From the NCBI GenBank assembly GCA_021404565.1, contig JAAWWF010000002.1, forward strand, positions 62,001-126,000: a stretch of 64,000 nt of DNA, given 5' to 3'. Each line of letters begins with the position of its first letter. Position 1 is the first letter of the stretch. This document shows positions 17,480 to 26,302 of the stretch, piece by piece. The position numbers and the translations under genes were made by a program. Source of the DNA: Roseivirga sp. (GTDB lineage: Bacteria > Bacteroidota > Bacteroidia > Cytophagales > Cyclobacteriaceae). Under the pieces are notes generated by a model, which saw only the letters and a program-made list of their open reading frames with translations, was not told where the DNA came from and ran no database searches.

Positions 17480-18852
17480 TAAAGCTGGTATTTGGTCATT
17501 TTTCGGTAGAGCGTGCTGCGGCCAAAACCAAGCTCTTTGGCGGCCTGAGTAAGGTTGCCACCGGCCTTACGAATTGCATTTTGAATAGCAGCCTTTTCCA
17601 TCTCTTCAAGATTGAGCGTATTCGTGGCAATTACATTTTCAGAAGGTTCGTCTCTAAGTAGAAAATCTTCAGGAGCCAGCAAGTGAGAGTTGGCCATAAT
17701 AACCGCGCGTTCCATTGAATGCTGTAGCTCACGGATATTTCCCGGCCAGCTATACGACCTTAGCTTGCTAAGCGTGGTTTCGTTCAATCGCATTTTATCC
17801 TTCTGGTACTTTTTGGCATACATAGAGAGGAAATGCCTGGCCAGAGGTTCTATATCTTCGGGCCGCTCACGCAACGGAGGTAATTTGATTTCAACCGTAT
17901 TGATACGATAGAGCAAATCCTGCCTGAATTCATTTTCAGCCACCATATCATACAACGGCATATTGGTAGCGCAAACCAACCTGATGTCCAATGGAATCAC
18001 CTTGTTGCTTCCCACTCTGGTAATTTGCTTAAACTGAAGGGCAGTCAATAGCTTGGCCTGAAGTGGGAGGGAGAGGTTCCCGATTTCATCAAGAAACAGG
18101 CTTCCTCCTGAGGCAATCTCAAAGCGTCCGGGGCGATCTTCTTTCGCATCGGTAAAGGCGCCTTTTTTATGACCGAATAGTTCCGAGTCAAAGAGGGTTT
18201 CATGCACGGCACCAAGGTCTACCTTGATAAAGTTTTCTGCCTTGCGGGGCGACTCGTTGTGAATGGCGCGTGCGATCAGCTCTTTCCCGGTACCATTTTC
18301 GCCCAAAATAAGTACATTAGCATCGGTAGCGGCCACTTTTTCTATGGCATGAAACACCGGTTTCATAGCATCGCTAATGCTAACGATATCGTCATATTCA
18401 CGTTGGGAATCTTTGACGAGAATTTTCTGACTGGTCTTTAATTCCTCAACCTGTCTCTTGGTTTGGCTCAGTTCAAAAATGGACTGTACCGTTGCCAGCA
18501 GTTTTTCCTTTTGCCATGGCTTCACCAGAAAGTCTACGGCTCCTTCTTTCATGGCTTCTACAGCGATGTCAATATCGCCATAGGCAGTATTCATCAGTAC
18601 ATGAGCATGTGGGTCTTTTTCCCTTATTTTCCGCAGTAGTTTGATGCCTTCCTGTCCGCTGGTAAGGCCATAAGAGAAGTTCATATCCAGCACAATGACA
18701 TCGTATTTATGCTGGTTGAGCAAAAAATCCAGCTTAGCAGGATCTTTTTCCGTGATCACCAGCTCAAAGTGCTGTTTGAGAATCATTTTGGCAGTATAAA
18801 GAACGCCCTGGTCGTCATCCAGTACCAGGATTTTGCCATCGATTTTCGACAT
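17479..18852 (-). CDS. NtrC-like sigma-54-dependent response regulator
   Basis: This 457-residue activator has a receiver domain with D56 as phospho-acceptor (VIVLDMNFS) and K112 in FLVKPW. The AAA+ domain has Walker A GENGTGKE (184-191), the sigma-54 contact loop GAFTDA (231-236) and Walker B SLFLDEIG. A Fis-type helix-turn-helix ends the protein (NLTQAAKELGFGRSTLYRKM). The loop is a GAFTGA variant with Asp at the fifth position. The gene is the first of a two-gene operon with the NtrY-like kinase. A well-formed -24/-12 promoter sits directly upstream and two 15-bp near-palindromes lie between it and the divergent permease array, so it probably regulates itself and that array. Confidence 0.93.
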   Translation of the reverse strand: MSKIDGKILVLDDDQGVLYTAKMILKQHFELVITEKDPAKLDFLLNQHKYDVIVLDMNFSYGLTSGQEGIKLLRKIREKDPHAHVLMNTAYGDIDIAVEAMKEGAVDFLVKPWQKEKLLATVQSIFELSQTKRQVEELKTSQKILVKDSQREYDDIVSISDAMKPVFHAIEKVAATDANVLILGENGTGKELIARAIHNESPRKAENFIKVDLGAVHETLFDSELFGHKKGAFTDAKEDRPGRFEIASGGSLFLDEIGNLSLPLQAKLLTALQFKQITRVGSNKVIPLDIRLVCATNMPLYDMVAENEFRQDLLYRINTVEIKLPPLRERPEDIEPLARHFLSMYAKKYQKDKMRLNETTLSKLRSYSWPGNIRELQHSMERAVIMANSHLLAPEDFLLRDEPSENVIATNTLNLEEMEKAAIQNAIRKAGGNLTQAAKELGFGRSTLYRKMTKYQL

Positions 18853-18869
18853 TGTGTTTGAGGGTTAGA

Positions 18870-18883
18870 GCTTGAATTGTGCC
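18870..18883 (-). promoter_or_regulatory. Candidate sigma-54 (-24/-12) promoter of the NtrC/NtrY operon
   Basis: Read on the minus strand: TTTGGCACAATTCAAGCTC. GG (18883-18882) and GC (18871-18870) are separated by exactly 10 bases, and the -24 half TGGCACA matches the consensus. Transcription would start near 18858, only about 6 bases before the regulator ATG at 18852. Confidence 0.65.
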
Positions 18884-18896
18884 AAATGTAGCAATC

Positions 18897-18936
18897 GTGT
18901 CATTATGAGACAAGTGTTTGTGTCATTATGAGACAA
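18897..18936. promoter_or_regulatory. Two tandem 15-bp near-palindromes, candidate NtrC-type activator sites
   Basis: The 17-mer GTGTCATTATGAGACAA occurs exactly twice, at 18897-18913 and 18920-18936, with a 23-bp period, close to two helical turns. Each copy contains TGTC-N7-GACA, a dyad suited to a Fis-type helix-turn-helix dimer. The sites lie about 65-100 bases upstream of the possible -24 element for P1 and about 15-55 bases upstream of that for the regulator operon. This is the usual arrangement of enhancer sites for sigma-54 activators; binding by the adjacent regulator is inferred. Confidence 0.65.
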
Positions 18937-18998
18937 ATCACAAGTTCAATCAGTTAGTTGTCGCTGTAATGTGTTGTTTTACAGTGATTTATGTTTCC

Positions 18999-19012
18999 GG
19001 CACGGTTATAGA
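18999..19012 (+). promoter_or_regulatory. Possible weak sigma-54 promoter of the permease array
   Basis: CGGCACG at 18998-19004 is a good -24 element, but the -12 position reads TAGAC rather than TTGCA (GG-N10-GA instead of GG-N10-GC). Transcription would start only a few bases before the P1 ATG at 19026. Position relative to the two upstream dyads supports it; the poor -12 box argues against it. Confidence 0.35.
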
Positions 19013-19025
19013 CTTTTATAGGACA

Positions 19026-21446
19026 ATGTGGTACTACAGTTTCAAGCTTTTTTACCGAAATCTCATCAGGCATAAGTTTCTGTCTCTTTTTAACATGCTT
19101 GGGCTAGGAGTAGCGATGGGCGCATTTCTGCTTATCCTCTTTTATGTACGGTACGAAACGAGCTTTGACGATTTTCATCAGGATAATGATCGAATTTATC
19201 GGTTGATCATGACCCGCTACACCGATGGAGAGTACACCAGCAAACGCCCCGATACCTATCCGGCCATGGCCAGGGTCATCAAAGAGAGCTATGCAGAGGT
19301 AGAAGCAATCAGTAAGGTGATCTATAATTCCAGGGGAGGTACCCTCACCGAATTCGAAGTGGGCGGGAAAAGTATATTGCGGGATGACCTCAAGACCCTT
19401 TTCGCGGCTTCTGATTTTTTTGACATATTCTCGCTTCCACTGGTAGAAGGAGACATAGGCACCCTGGATCAACCATTTATGGCCATGGTGTCTGATCAGT
19501 TTGCCACTGCGATGTACGGAACTGAAAACCCGGTAGGACAAACCTTTAAAGAAGATGACGGTCGTGATTATCTGATTACAGGAATCTTTAAAAAGTGGAA
19601 ACGCAATTCGCACCTGGATTTCGATCTAATCAAATCTTTTGAAACCATAGGAGCGAGGCACAATCGCACCGATCATCAGGACTCCTGGCACTGGAGCCGG
19701 ATGAAAACCTATGTGAAGCTCAATGCTGAGGTTGACCCTGATCTTTTCGAGTCGCAGGTGGCACAGGTGGTTAATGATAACAAGCCCCGTTCTGGAGATG
19801 TGGTACTGGATGAGACCATTTCACTTCAGCTTCTTAACGATATCCGGCTTGGATCGGATTTTGAAAGCAGCACCTTTGATAGCGCCAGGTCTGGTGTTTA
19901 TGGCTTTCTGCTGATTGGGTTTGTGATATTAGCCATGGGTTGGCTCAACTTTATTAACCTGAGCATTGCCCGTGGTTTGGACAGAACGAAGGAGGCAGGT
20001 ATTAAAAAGGTATTGGGGGCAGGCCGTGTCCACCTTATAAAACAACAGTTTATCGAGGCTTTTCAGGTAAACCTCTTTGCCTTTATTATAGGCATGAGTC
20101 TTTACCAGTTACTCCTGCCTCAGCTCAGAACCTATGCGGATATTCCCAGTCACTTTAACCCGGGAATTACCCTGATGTACTGGACTGTGGGAGGTTTGCT
20201 TATTGGGAGCTTTCTATCCGGGGCTTATCCTGCAATGGCCTTAAGCAAGGTCAATGTCATTCTGGCTATGAAGAATAAGCTGTCTGGTGGCAGAGGTTCT
20301 TTGAAAAATACCCGTACAGCACTTACGGCTATACAGTTTACCATCTCCCTGAGTTTGCTTATTGCCGTAACGGTCATTTATAAGCAGCTCAACCTGCTGA
20401 GGTCAGTTGATTTGGGTACCAGAATAGAAGGCGTTTTAGTGGTGAAAGGACCTCGTAATTTTGATTATGATGCTTTTTCCGCCAATCCTGATGTGCTGAA
20501 AAATGAATGGAAGCGTATACCTGGGGTAGAGCAAATAGCCAGCTCATATGCCGTACCGGGAGGAAGCATTTACCCCTATCAGATCAAGCGGGCTGATCAA
20601 CCTGATGCTCCCTGGGTTTACATACCGGAGCATCAGATTGATCACGGTTTTGTTTCTTTATATGGGCTTGAGCTGATAGCCGGTCGCAGCTTTGATAAAA
20701 ACATTATGACCGATGATAGCGCGGCTGTGATCAATGAAAGTGCATTAAAAGCTCTGGGTTTTGAGTCGGCTCAGCAGGCTTTGGGCAAGCCAATCACCTC
20801 ACCGGAAAATGAATTCATCCGCCATGTCGTGGGTGTTATTAAAGACTTTCATCAGCTTTCGCCAGCCACGGCAAGGCAACCCTTGATTCTGGCCCTTGAT
20901 ACCGAGAGCCGTGGGTACTATTCCATTCACTATAATACGGCTGACCTTTCTCAACTTCAGGCATCGGTAGCATCCACCTTTGATAAGGTATTTCCGGGAA
21001 ATATTTATCACTCTTTTTTCCTTGACGATTATTTTGCAGAACAATACAAGGCCGATGAAAGGCTTGGTACTTTGCTATCGGTATTTTCTGTGGTGGCCAT
21101 TTCACTGGCTGCTATGGGCCTTATCAGCATGACCTATTTCAGTGCTGTCAGGCGCATGAAAGAAATGAGTATTCGTAAGGTTTTGGGTGCAGGTTTTACC
21201 AATCTGGTAAGACTACTTTCGTCCAATGGCAACCTGAGCTTTTTGCTTGGAAGCCTGTTGGCCATTCCGGCCATCTACTTTTTACTCGATCGCTGGCTGG
21301 CCGGTTACCACAGCCGCATCTCATTGCAACTGTTTGACTTCGCCTTACCGATGCTGGCCCTGTATACGCTTGCGCTGGTAGCCATGGTATTGGTCATGTT
21401 GCGCATTGTTCACGTCAATCCTGTTAAATCTCTTAGAGAAGAATAA
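19026..21446 (+). CDS. ABC transporter permease, MacB/FtsX type (P1, first of array)
   Basis: This 806-residue permease starts at the ATG at 19026; an upstream in-frame TTG at 18918 lies inside the operator and is rejected. Order: membrane helix 1 (about 20-42), periplasmic MacB-type domain, three helices (about 287-310, 347-367, 382-405), helix 5 (429-452), second periplasmic domain, and helices 6-8 (679-704, 734-758, 772-795), i.e. two fused FtsX units. Coupling helices are KEAGIKKVLGAG (from 322) and KEMSIRKVLGAG (from 712); the end is HVNPVKSLREE. The second periplasmic domain holds the loop SSYAVPGGSIYP. No ATPase domain is present, so it must pair with a separate nucleotide-binding subunit. 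The next gene follows after one base. Confidence 0.92.
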   Translation: MWYYSFKLFYRNLIRHKFLSLFNMLGLGVAMGAFLLILFYVRYETSFDDFHQDNDRIYRLIMTRYTDGEYTSKRPDTYPAMARVIKESYAEVEAISKVIYNSRGGTLTEFEVGGKSILRDDLKTLFAASDFFDIFSLPLVEGDIGTLDQPFMAMVSDQFATAMYGTENPVGQTFKEDDGRDYLITGIFKKWKRNSHLDFDLIKSFETIGARHNRTDHQDSWHWSRMKTYVKLNAEVDPDLFESQVAQVVNDNKPRSGDVVLDETISLQLLNDIRLGSDFESSTFDSARSGVYGFLLIGFVILAMGWLNFINLSIARGLDRTKEAGIKKVLGAGRVHLIKQQFIEAFQVNLFAFIIGMSLYQLLLPQLRTYADIPSHFNPGITLMYWTVGGLLIGSFLSGAYPAMALSKVNVILAMKNKLSGGRGSLKNTRTALTAIQFTISLSLLIAVTVIYKQLNLLRSVDLGTRIEGVLVVKGPRNFDYDAFSANPDVLKNEWKRIPGVEQIASSYAVPGGSIYPYQIKRADQPDAPWVYIPEHQIDHGFVSLYGLELIAGRSFDKNIMTDDSAAVINESALKALGFESAQQALGKPITSPENEFIRHVVGVIKDFHQLSPATARQPLILALDTESRGYYSIHYNTADLSQLQASVASTFDKVFPGNIYHSFFLDDYFAEQYKADERLGTLLSVFSVVAISLAAMGLISMTYFSAVRRMKEMSIRKVLGAGFTNLVRLLSSNGNLSFLLGSLLAIPAIYFLLDRWLAGYHSRISLQLFDFALPMLALYTLALVAMVLVMLRIVHVNPVKSLREE

Positions 21447-21447
21447 T

Positions 21448-23850
21448 ATGCTTTACAATCATCTTAAAATTGCCTGGAGGGTTTTTTCAAAGCGCAAGCT
21501 TTATGGTATCATCAACCTACTGGGACTGTCTGTGGCCATGGCCTTTTGCTTGTTGGTATCGCTATACGTCAAAGATGAGTTTAGCTATGACAAGTTCCAT
21601 GAAAAGGGAGATCGCCTTTATCTGCTTTACGATATCAGCTTTAAATCAGATGATCTGCAGGTGGAGCCGGGATTACTGGATGTGAAGCCCAACCCACTGG
21701 TTCGCAAGAGTATTTCTCAGACCATTCCCTTTGCAAATCTTATCGAAGAGCGGATTCCTGAAATAGAAATGCTTATCAGAACGGAGGGCAATGGCACAGA
21801 GATAGCGAAGGATGGCAAGCTGATTTCTGAATCGGTGAGATATGCCGACAAGGACTTCTTTATGGCATTCAGTTTTAACTTTTTATATGGTTCACCCGAA
21901 ACCGCCCTGGAAGATCTGGATGATATTGTGATCACCGATGAGGTGGCCATGAAGTACTTCGGCAGAACAGACGTTTATGGAGAAAATATACAGTTTGGTG
22001 GTGCAGACGGACCTGTCAGAACCATTGCAGGAGTCATTGAGAAACCCAAAAACTCAAGTATAAGTCTGAATATAGTTTTTCGTTATGAGCATTCTTACCC
22101 CTATAGAAAAGCCCGTGAAGACTGGGGCTATGCTGCCGTAGCTCCGTTTGTTCTTCTAAAAGAAGGTGCAGATCCAGAGGCTATCTCTAAAAAGATAGAA
22201 GCTATTTATAAGGAGCGTTTTGCCGAAAATATTGAAAATCACCGCACCCGTCTCGGGCTCTCAGCCGACAATCCGGTACTAACCTATGGCTTAAAAAAAG
22301 TAGAAGATTTATACCTGGACCCAACAGTTCGCTTTGGTAAGAGCTCGAGCAAGCTATATTCATACATTCTACTCAGTGTGGCCGCGATCATGATTGTGAT
22401 TGCCTGCATCAATTACACCGCTATCAGTATTTCTCTCTCCAGTGCCCGCTCGTCAGAGGTAGCCTTGCGCAAGGTAATGGGCTCATCCAGAAAGCAGCTG
22501 ATCAGCCAATTCTATACAGAATCCTTCCTGATGGGGATTGCAGCGGTTATTGGGGGCTATTCTCTTATGCAGCTCACGCTGCCTGTATTCAGCGAGTTGA
22601 CTGACAAAACCTATGACCTGACTATTACCGACCAACTGAGTGCGGTGGGTATAGGGCTGGCAATCACCCTGTTTCTAAGCCTTGTTTCCGGGGCCTATCC
22701 GGCTCGCTTTATGTCAGGACTTAAGATCGTCCAGGGTATTAAATCACAGACCACCCATAAAATCAAGCCCGTGCTGATTCGCGGCATGGTGGTATTCCAG
22801 TTTACCCTGTGTATCTTCTTTATGGGACTTGGCCTGGGTATGCACAAGCAGTTCAAATACATCAGCAACATGGACCTGGGCTTTGACAAAGACCAGGTAG
22901 TGTATCTGACAGGAGCCTGGGGAGTAACAGACAAAATCAAGCAGGAGCTTGACAAAGAACCTTCGATCATCAGTTCGGTAGGAGCAGGGGGAATATTCGG
23001 CTCGGGCCGTAGCATGGGCCGCCTGACTTCTCTCGGGGTAGATTATACTACGCTCAGAGTGCATACCGATTACGATTTCTTCAAAACCATGGGAATAGAA
23101 TTGGTCAGCGGCAGGTTCTTTGACCCAACGCGAAACCGGGAACTCGAGCAGAAAAAGACCATCGTGAACGAAACCTACTATAAACTACTGAAGCAGGACA
23201 CTCTTATGAAAAGCAGATTGGACAACATCATAGGGGTTGTAAAAGACTTTCATTTCGAATCCCTCAATCAGCAAATCGGGCCGATGGAATTCGGGCTTTC
23301 CGAAACACAGTTCATCTCTGTTATGTATGCAAAACTCAATGGCCAAAACCTGGAAGAAGGAATAGCCGCCATGGAACGGGCCTGGGATGCCGTGGTACCC
23401 AACCGTACGATGGACCTGAAGTTTCTTGACGAATATCTGGCCAGCAATTATAAGGACTCACAGCGTTGGGGTCGCATTGTCGATGTTTCGGCTATACTGG
23501 CCGTGTTGATTGCCTGCTCCGGCCTGTTTGGACTAACGGCCATCAACGCAATGAACCGCACCAAAGAAATCGGTATCAGAAAAGTACTTGGGGCAAACTT
23601 CTCGTCCATTGTGATCTTACTCAACAAACAGAATATCTGGTTGATTCTCATCTCCATGGCCATTGCACTTCCACTGTGGTATTACTTCGTTAACCAATGG
23701 GTTGAGGGTTTTGCCTATCATACCTCGATAGGTTTCGATTTGTTTGCTCTTGCGGGCATGTTATGCTTTCTCATTGTGGTTATCACGGTGAGCTTCCATA
23801 GTCTGAGAACTTCCCGTATCAACCCAACCACACTGCTAAGAACAGAATAG
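21448..23850 (+). CDS. ABC transporter permease, MacB/FtsX type, divergent subtype (P2)
   Basis: This 800-residue protein starts at the ATG at 21448, one base after the P1 stop; a longer in-frame reading overlapping P1 is unlikely. Architecture is the duplicated FtsX form. Coupling helices are SEVALRKVMGSS (from 336) and KEIGIRKVLGAN (from 706); the end is RINPTTLLRTE. It differs from most neighbours: the helix before the first coupling helix reads NYTAISIS rather than NYxNLST, and the second periplasmic domain has GAGGIFGSGRSMG in place of the usual proline-glycine loop. It shares both features with P6. Probably an inner-membrane subunit of the same transport systems. Confidence 0.9.
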   Translation: MLYNHLKIAWRVFSKRKLYGIINLLGLSVAMAFCLLVSLYVKDEFSYDKFHEKGDRLYLLYDISFKSDDLQVEPGLLDVKPNPLVRKSISQTIPFANLIEERIPEIEMLIRTEGNGTEIAKDGKLISESVRYADKDFFMAFSFNFLYGSPETALEDLDDIVITDEVAMKYFGRTDVYGENIQFGGADGPVRTIAGVIEKPKNSSISLNIVFRYEHSYPYRKAREDWGYAAVAPFVLLKEGADPEAISKKIEAIYKERFAENIENHRTRLGLSADNPVLTYGLKKVEDLYLDPTVRFGKSSSKLYSYILLSVAAIMIVIACINYTAISISLSSARSSEVALRKVMGSSRKQLISQFYTESFLMGIAAVIGGYSLMQLTLPVFSELTDKTYDLTITDQLSAVGIGLAITLFLSLVSGAYPARFMSGLKIVQGIKSQTTHKIKPVLIRGMVVFQFTLCIFFMGLGLGMHKQFKYISNMDLGFDKDQVVYLTGAWGVTDKIKQELDKEPSIISSVGAGGIFGSGRSMGRLTSLGVDYTTLRVHTDYDFFKTMGIELVSGRFFDPTRNRELEQKKTIVNETYYKLLKQDTLMKSRLDNIIGVVKDFHFESLNQQIGPMEFGLSETQFISVMYAKLNGQNLEEGIAAMERAWDAVVPNRTMDLKFLDEYLASNYKDSQRWGRIVDVSAILAVLIACSGLFGLTAINAMNRTKEIGIRKVLGANFSSIVILLNKQNIWLILISMAIALPLWYYFVNQWVEGFAYHTSIGFDLFALAGMLCFLIVVITVSFHSLRTSRINPTTLLRTE

Positions 23851-23851
23851 T

Positions 23852-26290
23852 ATGCTCAGAAACTATCTCAAAACCATCATCCGGAGTATCAGGCGCAACA
23901 GAACTTTCACACTGATCAATGTTGTGGGTTTGTCCCTGGGACTGGCTGCTTTTATAGCCATTACCGAATATGTAAGGTTTGAGAAAAGCTATGATACCTA
24001 TCACAAGGGATATGAGAATATTGTCAGGGTTGGTATTGATGTCAACTTTGGTGATGGCGACCTGAGCATCGCGTATATGGGGGCTCCGGGTACCAAACAA
24101 ATCAGCGCTGATTTTCCACAGGTGACGGATGCGACCCGGCTCTATTATAGCTTCAGGAGAGACTTTTTTGTAAAAGTGGGGGAAAGGGAGTTTAAGCAAA
24201 AGCCCATGACCCGCATGATGGCCGATGAAAACTTCTTCAGTTTTTTCTCCATTCCGCTTATTCAGGGAAATCCCGATGAGGTACTGAATGGCCCCAACAA
24301 AGTGGTGCTAACGGCTTCTACGGCAGAGCGCTATTTCGGTAATGATTGGCAGGCCCAAACCATAGTGGGGAGCACCATTGAACTGGGTGAGGATCTGAAA
24401 CTGCTGATCTCAGGCATTTGCGAAGATGTGCCAGACAATACACATTTTGATTTTGAGCTGCTGGTATCAATGAAAACAGTGCCGGAGGCAGAAGACAACT
24501 TTTGGCTGAGCAACTCCTTTTATCACTATTTCCGATTGAGAGACGACAGCCCGAAAGAGGAATTTTTAACTCAACTCAACAGCAAGGCGGGAGACTATCT
24601 CAACAATGATATCAATGAGTTTCTGGGAAAAGATTATAGCGATTTGTTTTCAGCAGAGGGCAACTACTTCAGGTTCTATTATCAGCCAATAGCTGATATT
24701 CATTTGGGCTCTCATCGTGAGTTGGAAATTCAGGTCAATGGTGAACAGGAATATGTAGATATTTTTACGGCTGTTTCGGTTTTGGTACTGCTCATGGCAG
24801 CTATCAATTTTATGAACCTGAGCACCGTATCAGGGCTTAAAAGGCACAAAGAGGTAGGAATCAGAAAGGTTCTGGGCTCCCTCAAGGGCCAGGTGATCTT
24901 TCAGTTTCTACTCGAATCGGTCATGATTGTGCTTTTTTCCCTGGTCTTCGCGGTTACCCTTATTCAGTTGCTGGCCCCTACCATCAATGCTTTTTTCGGA
25001 GCTGAGCTTATCAGACCCTTGGCGGCACTCTTTGTAACTATAGGCTGGCTTGTGCTTGGAGCGGTTGGTCTGGGAGTGTTGTCTGGTATCTACCCTGCCT
25101 GGACCCTGTCCTCGATCAATCCCAGCGCTTCCATTAAAGGAGTACATCAGCGTAGTGGCAAGGTGGGCTTTTTCCGTAATCTGCTGATTGTCTTCCAATT
25201 TGCCATTTCCCTGTTGCTTATCATCGGGGTTTGGGGCATTCAACAGCAGCTCAGCTATATGAAAACCCGCGACCTGGGCTATCAGAAAGATCAGGTCATG
25301 ATCATTGAAGATACCAACGAGCTGGGAGAGCAGGCAAAAACTTTCAGAGACAGACTGGCCGCAAGTCCCTTGGTAAACAGCGCTACCGTAGCTGGTTTTG
25401 TTCCTATTGGCAGCGATGAATACGGTACCACCGGTTTCAATCTGGTAGACGGCAGCAGCGACCTTACGCTTCGCCTCAGGTTTGCCACGGTCGATGAGTA
25501 CTATATTGATACTTATGGACTGGAATTGATCTCAGGCCGCAATTTCTCAACCGATTTTGGTGATGAGTCGGCCAACATCATTGTCAACGAATCTGTTATC
25601 AAATCATGGGGCTGGTCACCCGAAGAGGCGCTGGGACAAAAAGTGCGGAGCGCAGGAGATCAGAGTATCGGTACCATTATCGGGGTGATGAAGGACTTCC
25701 AGACCTTCTCTATGAAGAGCAGAAACGATCCCTTTTTTCTGGCCTATGAATTTGATAATCAGAATATTTCAGTACGGTTTACAGCCACTGACTGGACTGC
25801 CGCAAGAGAGCTGGCTTCCACCACCTGGTCTGAATTCACTGATAAGCCTTTTTCGTACAGCATGGCTGATGCCCTTTTTGAATCTACCTTTGCCAATGAA
25901 GAGAAGGCAGGACAACTCTTCACCGTATTTTCTTCACTCGCGCTGTTCATCGGCTGTCTTGGCTTATTAGGGGTGGCCTCTTATGTAATCGTACAGCGCT
26001 CTAAAGAAGTAGGCATTCGCAAGGTACTGGGAGCTTCGATCACGCAGCTTTTCGGGGTGCTTTCCAAAGATTTTATCTGGCTAATACTTATAGCCGGGGT
26101 CGTTTCCGTTCCTGCCGCTTACTATTTTTTAGGTAGCTGGCTCGATCAATATGCCTATCAGGTTGGTCTTACCTGGTGGCTGTTTGTGGTTCCTTTTCTC
26201 TTTGTGGGCTTGCTGGCCTTCGGCATCATTGGTGCGCAAATCTGGAAGGTGGCCATTATCAATCCTATCAAATCCCTTCGCTACGAATAA
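23852..26290 (+). CDS. ABC transporter permease, MacB/FtsX type (P3)
   Basis: This 812-residue permease has its ATG one base after the P2 stop, indicating tight co-translation. It has the duplicated FtsX architecture with N-terminal helix at about 20-40 and two periplasmic domains. Coupling helices are KEVGIRKVLGS (from 333) and KEVGIRKVLGAS (from 718); the C-terminus is IINPIKSLRYE. The second periplasmic domain carries VAGFVPIGSDEYG where most paralogs have VPG. The motif NFMNLSTVSGL precedes the first coupling helix. It is a canonical member of the array; substrate unknown. Confidence 0.91.
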   Translation: MLRNYLKTIIRSIRRNRTFTLINVVGLSLGLAAFIAITEYVRFEKSYDTYHKGYENIVRVGIDVNFGDGDLSIAYMGAPGTKQISADFPQVTDATRLYYSFRRDFFVKVGEREFKQKPMTRMMADENFFSFFSIPLIQGNPDEVLNGPNKVVLTASTAERYFGNDWQAQTIVGSTIELGEDLKLLISGICEDVPDNTHFDFELLVSMKTVPEAEDNFWLSNSFYHYFRLRDDSPKEEFLTQLNSKAGDYLNNDINEFLGKDYSDLFSAEGNYFRFYYQPIADIHLGSHRELEIQVNGEQEYVDIFTAVSVLVLLMAAINFMNLSTVSGLKRHKEVGIRKVLGSLKGQVIFQFLLESVMIVLFSLVFAVTLIQLLAPTINAFFGAELIRPLAALFVTIGWLVLGAVGLGVLSGIYPAWTLSSINPSASIKGVHQRSGKVGFFRNLLIVFQFAISLLLIIGVWGIQQQLSYMKTRDLGYQKDQVMIIEDTNELGEQAKTFRDRLAASPLVNSATVAGFVPIGSDEYGTTGFNLVDGSSDLTLRLRFATVDEYYIDTYGLELISGRNFSTDFGDESANIIVNESVIKSWGWSPEEALGQKVRSAGDQSIGTIIGVMKDFQTFSMKSRNDPFFLAYEFDNQNISVRFTATDWTAARELASTTWSEFTDKPFSYSMADALFESTFANEEKAGQLFTVFSSLALFIGCLGLLGVASYVIVQRSKEVGIRKVLGASITQLFGVLSKDFIWLILIAGVVSVPAAYYFLGSWLDQYAYQVGLTWWLFVVPFLFVGLLAFGIIGAQIWKVAIINPIKSLRYE

Positions 26291-26302
26291 ACAACAACGG
26301 TC

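Noticed and set aside
18918-19025. Longer start for P1 at an in-frame TTG at 18918
   Set aside because: It falls inside the repeated operator and adds 36 residues unlike any paralog; the ATG at 19026 aligns with the common N-terminus.
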